DNA of 32,079 nt from Rhodospirillaceae bacterium (GTDB taxonomy: Bacteria > Pseudomonadota > Alphaproteobacteria > Rhodospirillales > JABHCV01): positions 1 to 32,079 of the forward strand of contig JACNJU010000095.1 of the NCBI GenBank assembly GCA_014382375.1, in the 5' to 3' direction. The notes under the pieces were generated by a model. It was not told the DNA's origin and did not search any database. It saw only the letters and a program-made list of their open reading frames with translations. The translations under genes and the position numbers were made by a program. Positions 32,026 to 32,079 of this stretch are shown in pieces (position 1 is the first letter of the stretch; every line of letters starts with the position of its first letter).

Positions 32026-32079
32026 TGGCGGAGGGAGAGGGATTCGAACCCTCGATACGGTTTCCCGCATACACGCTTT
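32026..32079 (-). tRNA. tRNA-Ser, 3' part (cut by the window end)
   Basis: Read on the minus strand this gives the 3' half of the anticodon loop and stem (AAAGCGTG), a long class II variable arm (TGCGGGAAACCGTA), the T arm with GGTTCGAATCC, the acceptor strand TCCCTCC, discriminator G and an encoded CCA. The long variable arm and discriminator G identify serine. The last anticodon base is A, which fits GGA, TGA or CGA anticodons; GGA is most likely from the flanking stem. The rest lies beyond the window. Confidence 0.9.

Overview
The window looks like a chromosomal segment of an alphaproteobacterium, probably a Rhodospirillales-like aquatic heterotroph. This is inferred from the gene families (PQQ alcohol-oxidation accessory genes, a DUF2924-recombinase pair, DUF5681 beside a ParB-like methylase), not from a marker gene. 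Most of it (about 0.8-27.0 kb) is one large locus for periplasmic alcohol oxidation. It is flanked on the left by the 3' end of an ISL3-type insertion sequence and on the right by a mobile cassette next to a tRNA-Ser gene.

Layout. 1-751: truncated ISL3 transposase with a probable right inverted repeat. 849-4980: a NosP-like FIST sensor and a NahK-like hybrid histidine kinase, with a convergent NarL/LuxR-type response regulator. 5056-10140 (minus): cytochrome c-550, a PedG-like solute-binding protein, a SoxYZ-like carrier, a metallo-beta-lactamase-fold hydrolase, then a PQQ alcohol dehydrogenase and a strong terminator. 10269-14643 (minus): a tungsten aldehyde oxidoreductase set (four-cluster ferredoxin, AOR, FAD/NAD oxidoreductase, MoaD-like protein), preceded by a small exported protein. 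14765-20332 (plus): an ABC system of the type that accompanies PQQ dehydrogenases (binding protein, YVTN propeller, cupredoxin-like protein, ATPase, ABC-2 permease, exported protein) and a Sel1 protein. 20329-22765 (minus): a NitT/TauT-type ABC importer. 22877-26977 (plus): the rhodanese-like cysteine-tryptophan motif protein, a cytochrome c, a NosR-like FMN/Fe-S membrane protein and ApbE. 27204-31673: DUF5681, a ParB-like/methylase fusion, DUF2924 and a large serine recombinase. The window ends inside a tRNA-Ser gene.

How it fits together. The dehydrogenase carries the Asp-Tyr-Asp signature of lanthanide-dependent enzymes. The ABC module at 14.8-19.5 kb resembles systems implicated in lanthanide supply in Pseudomonas (PedA1A2BC) and Methylobacterium (Lut). 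I infer that alcohols are oxidised in the periplasm by a lanthanide-PQQ enzyme feeding cytochrome c. The aldehydes would then be oxidised in the cytoplasm by a tungsten AOR passing electrons to NAD through AorC-like flavoprotein. The NosR-like/ApbE pair looks like an extra membrane electron conduit. Nitric oxide sensing (NosP/NahK) and a two-component regulator are built in. A 16-bp palindromic motif is shared by the two cytochrome operon promoters. PQQ biosynthesis genes and an NAD-dependent aldehyde dehydrogenase are not in the window.
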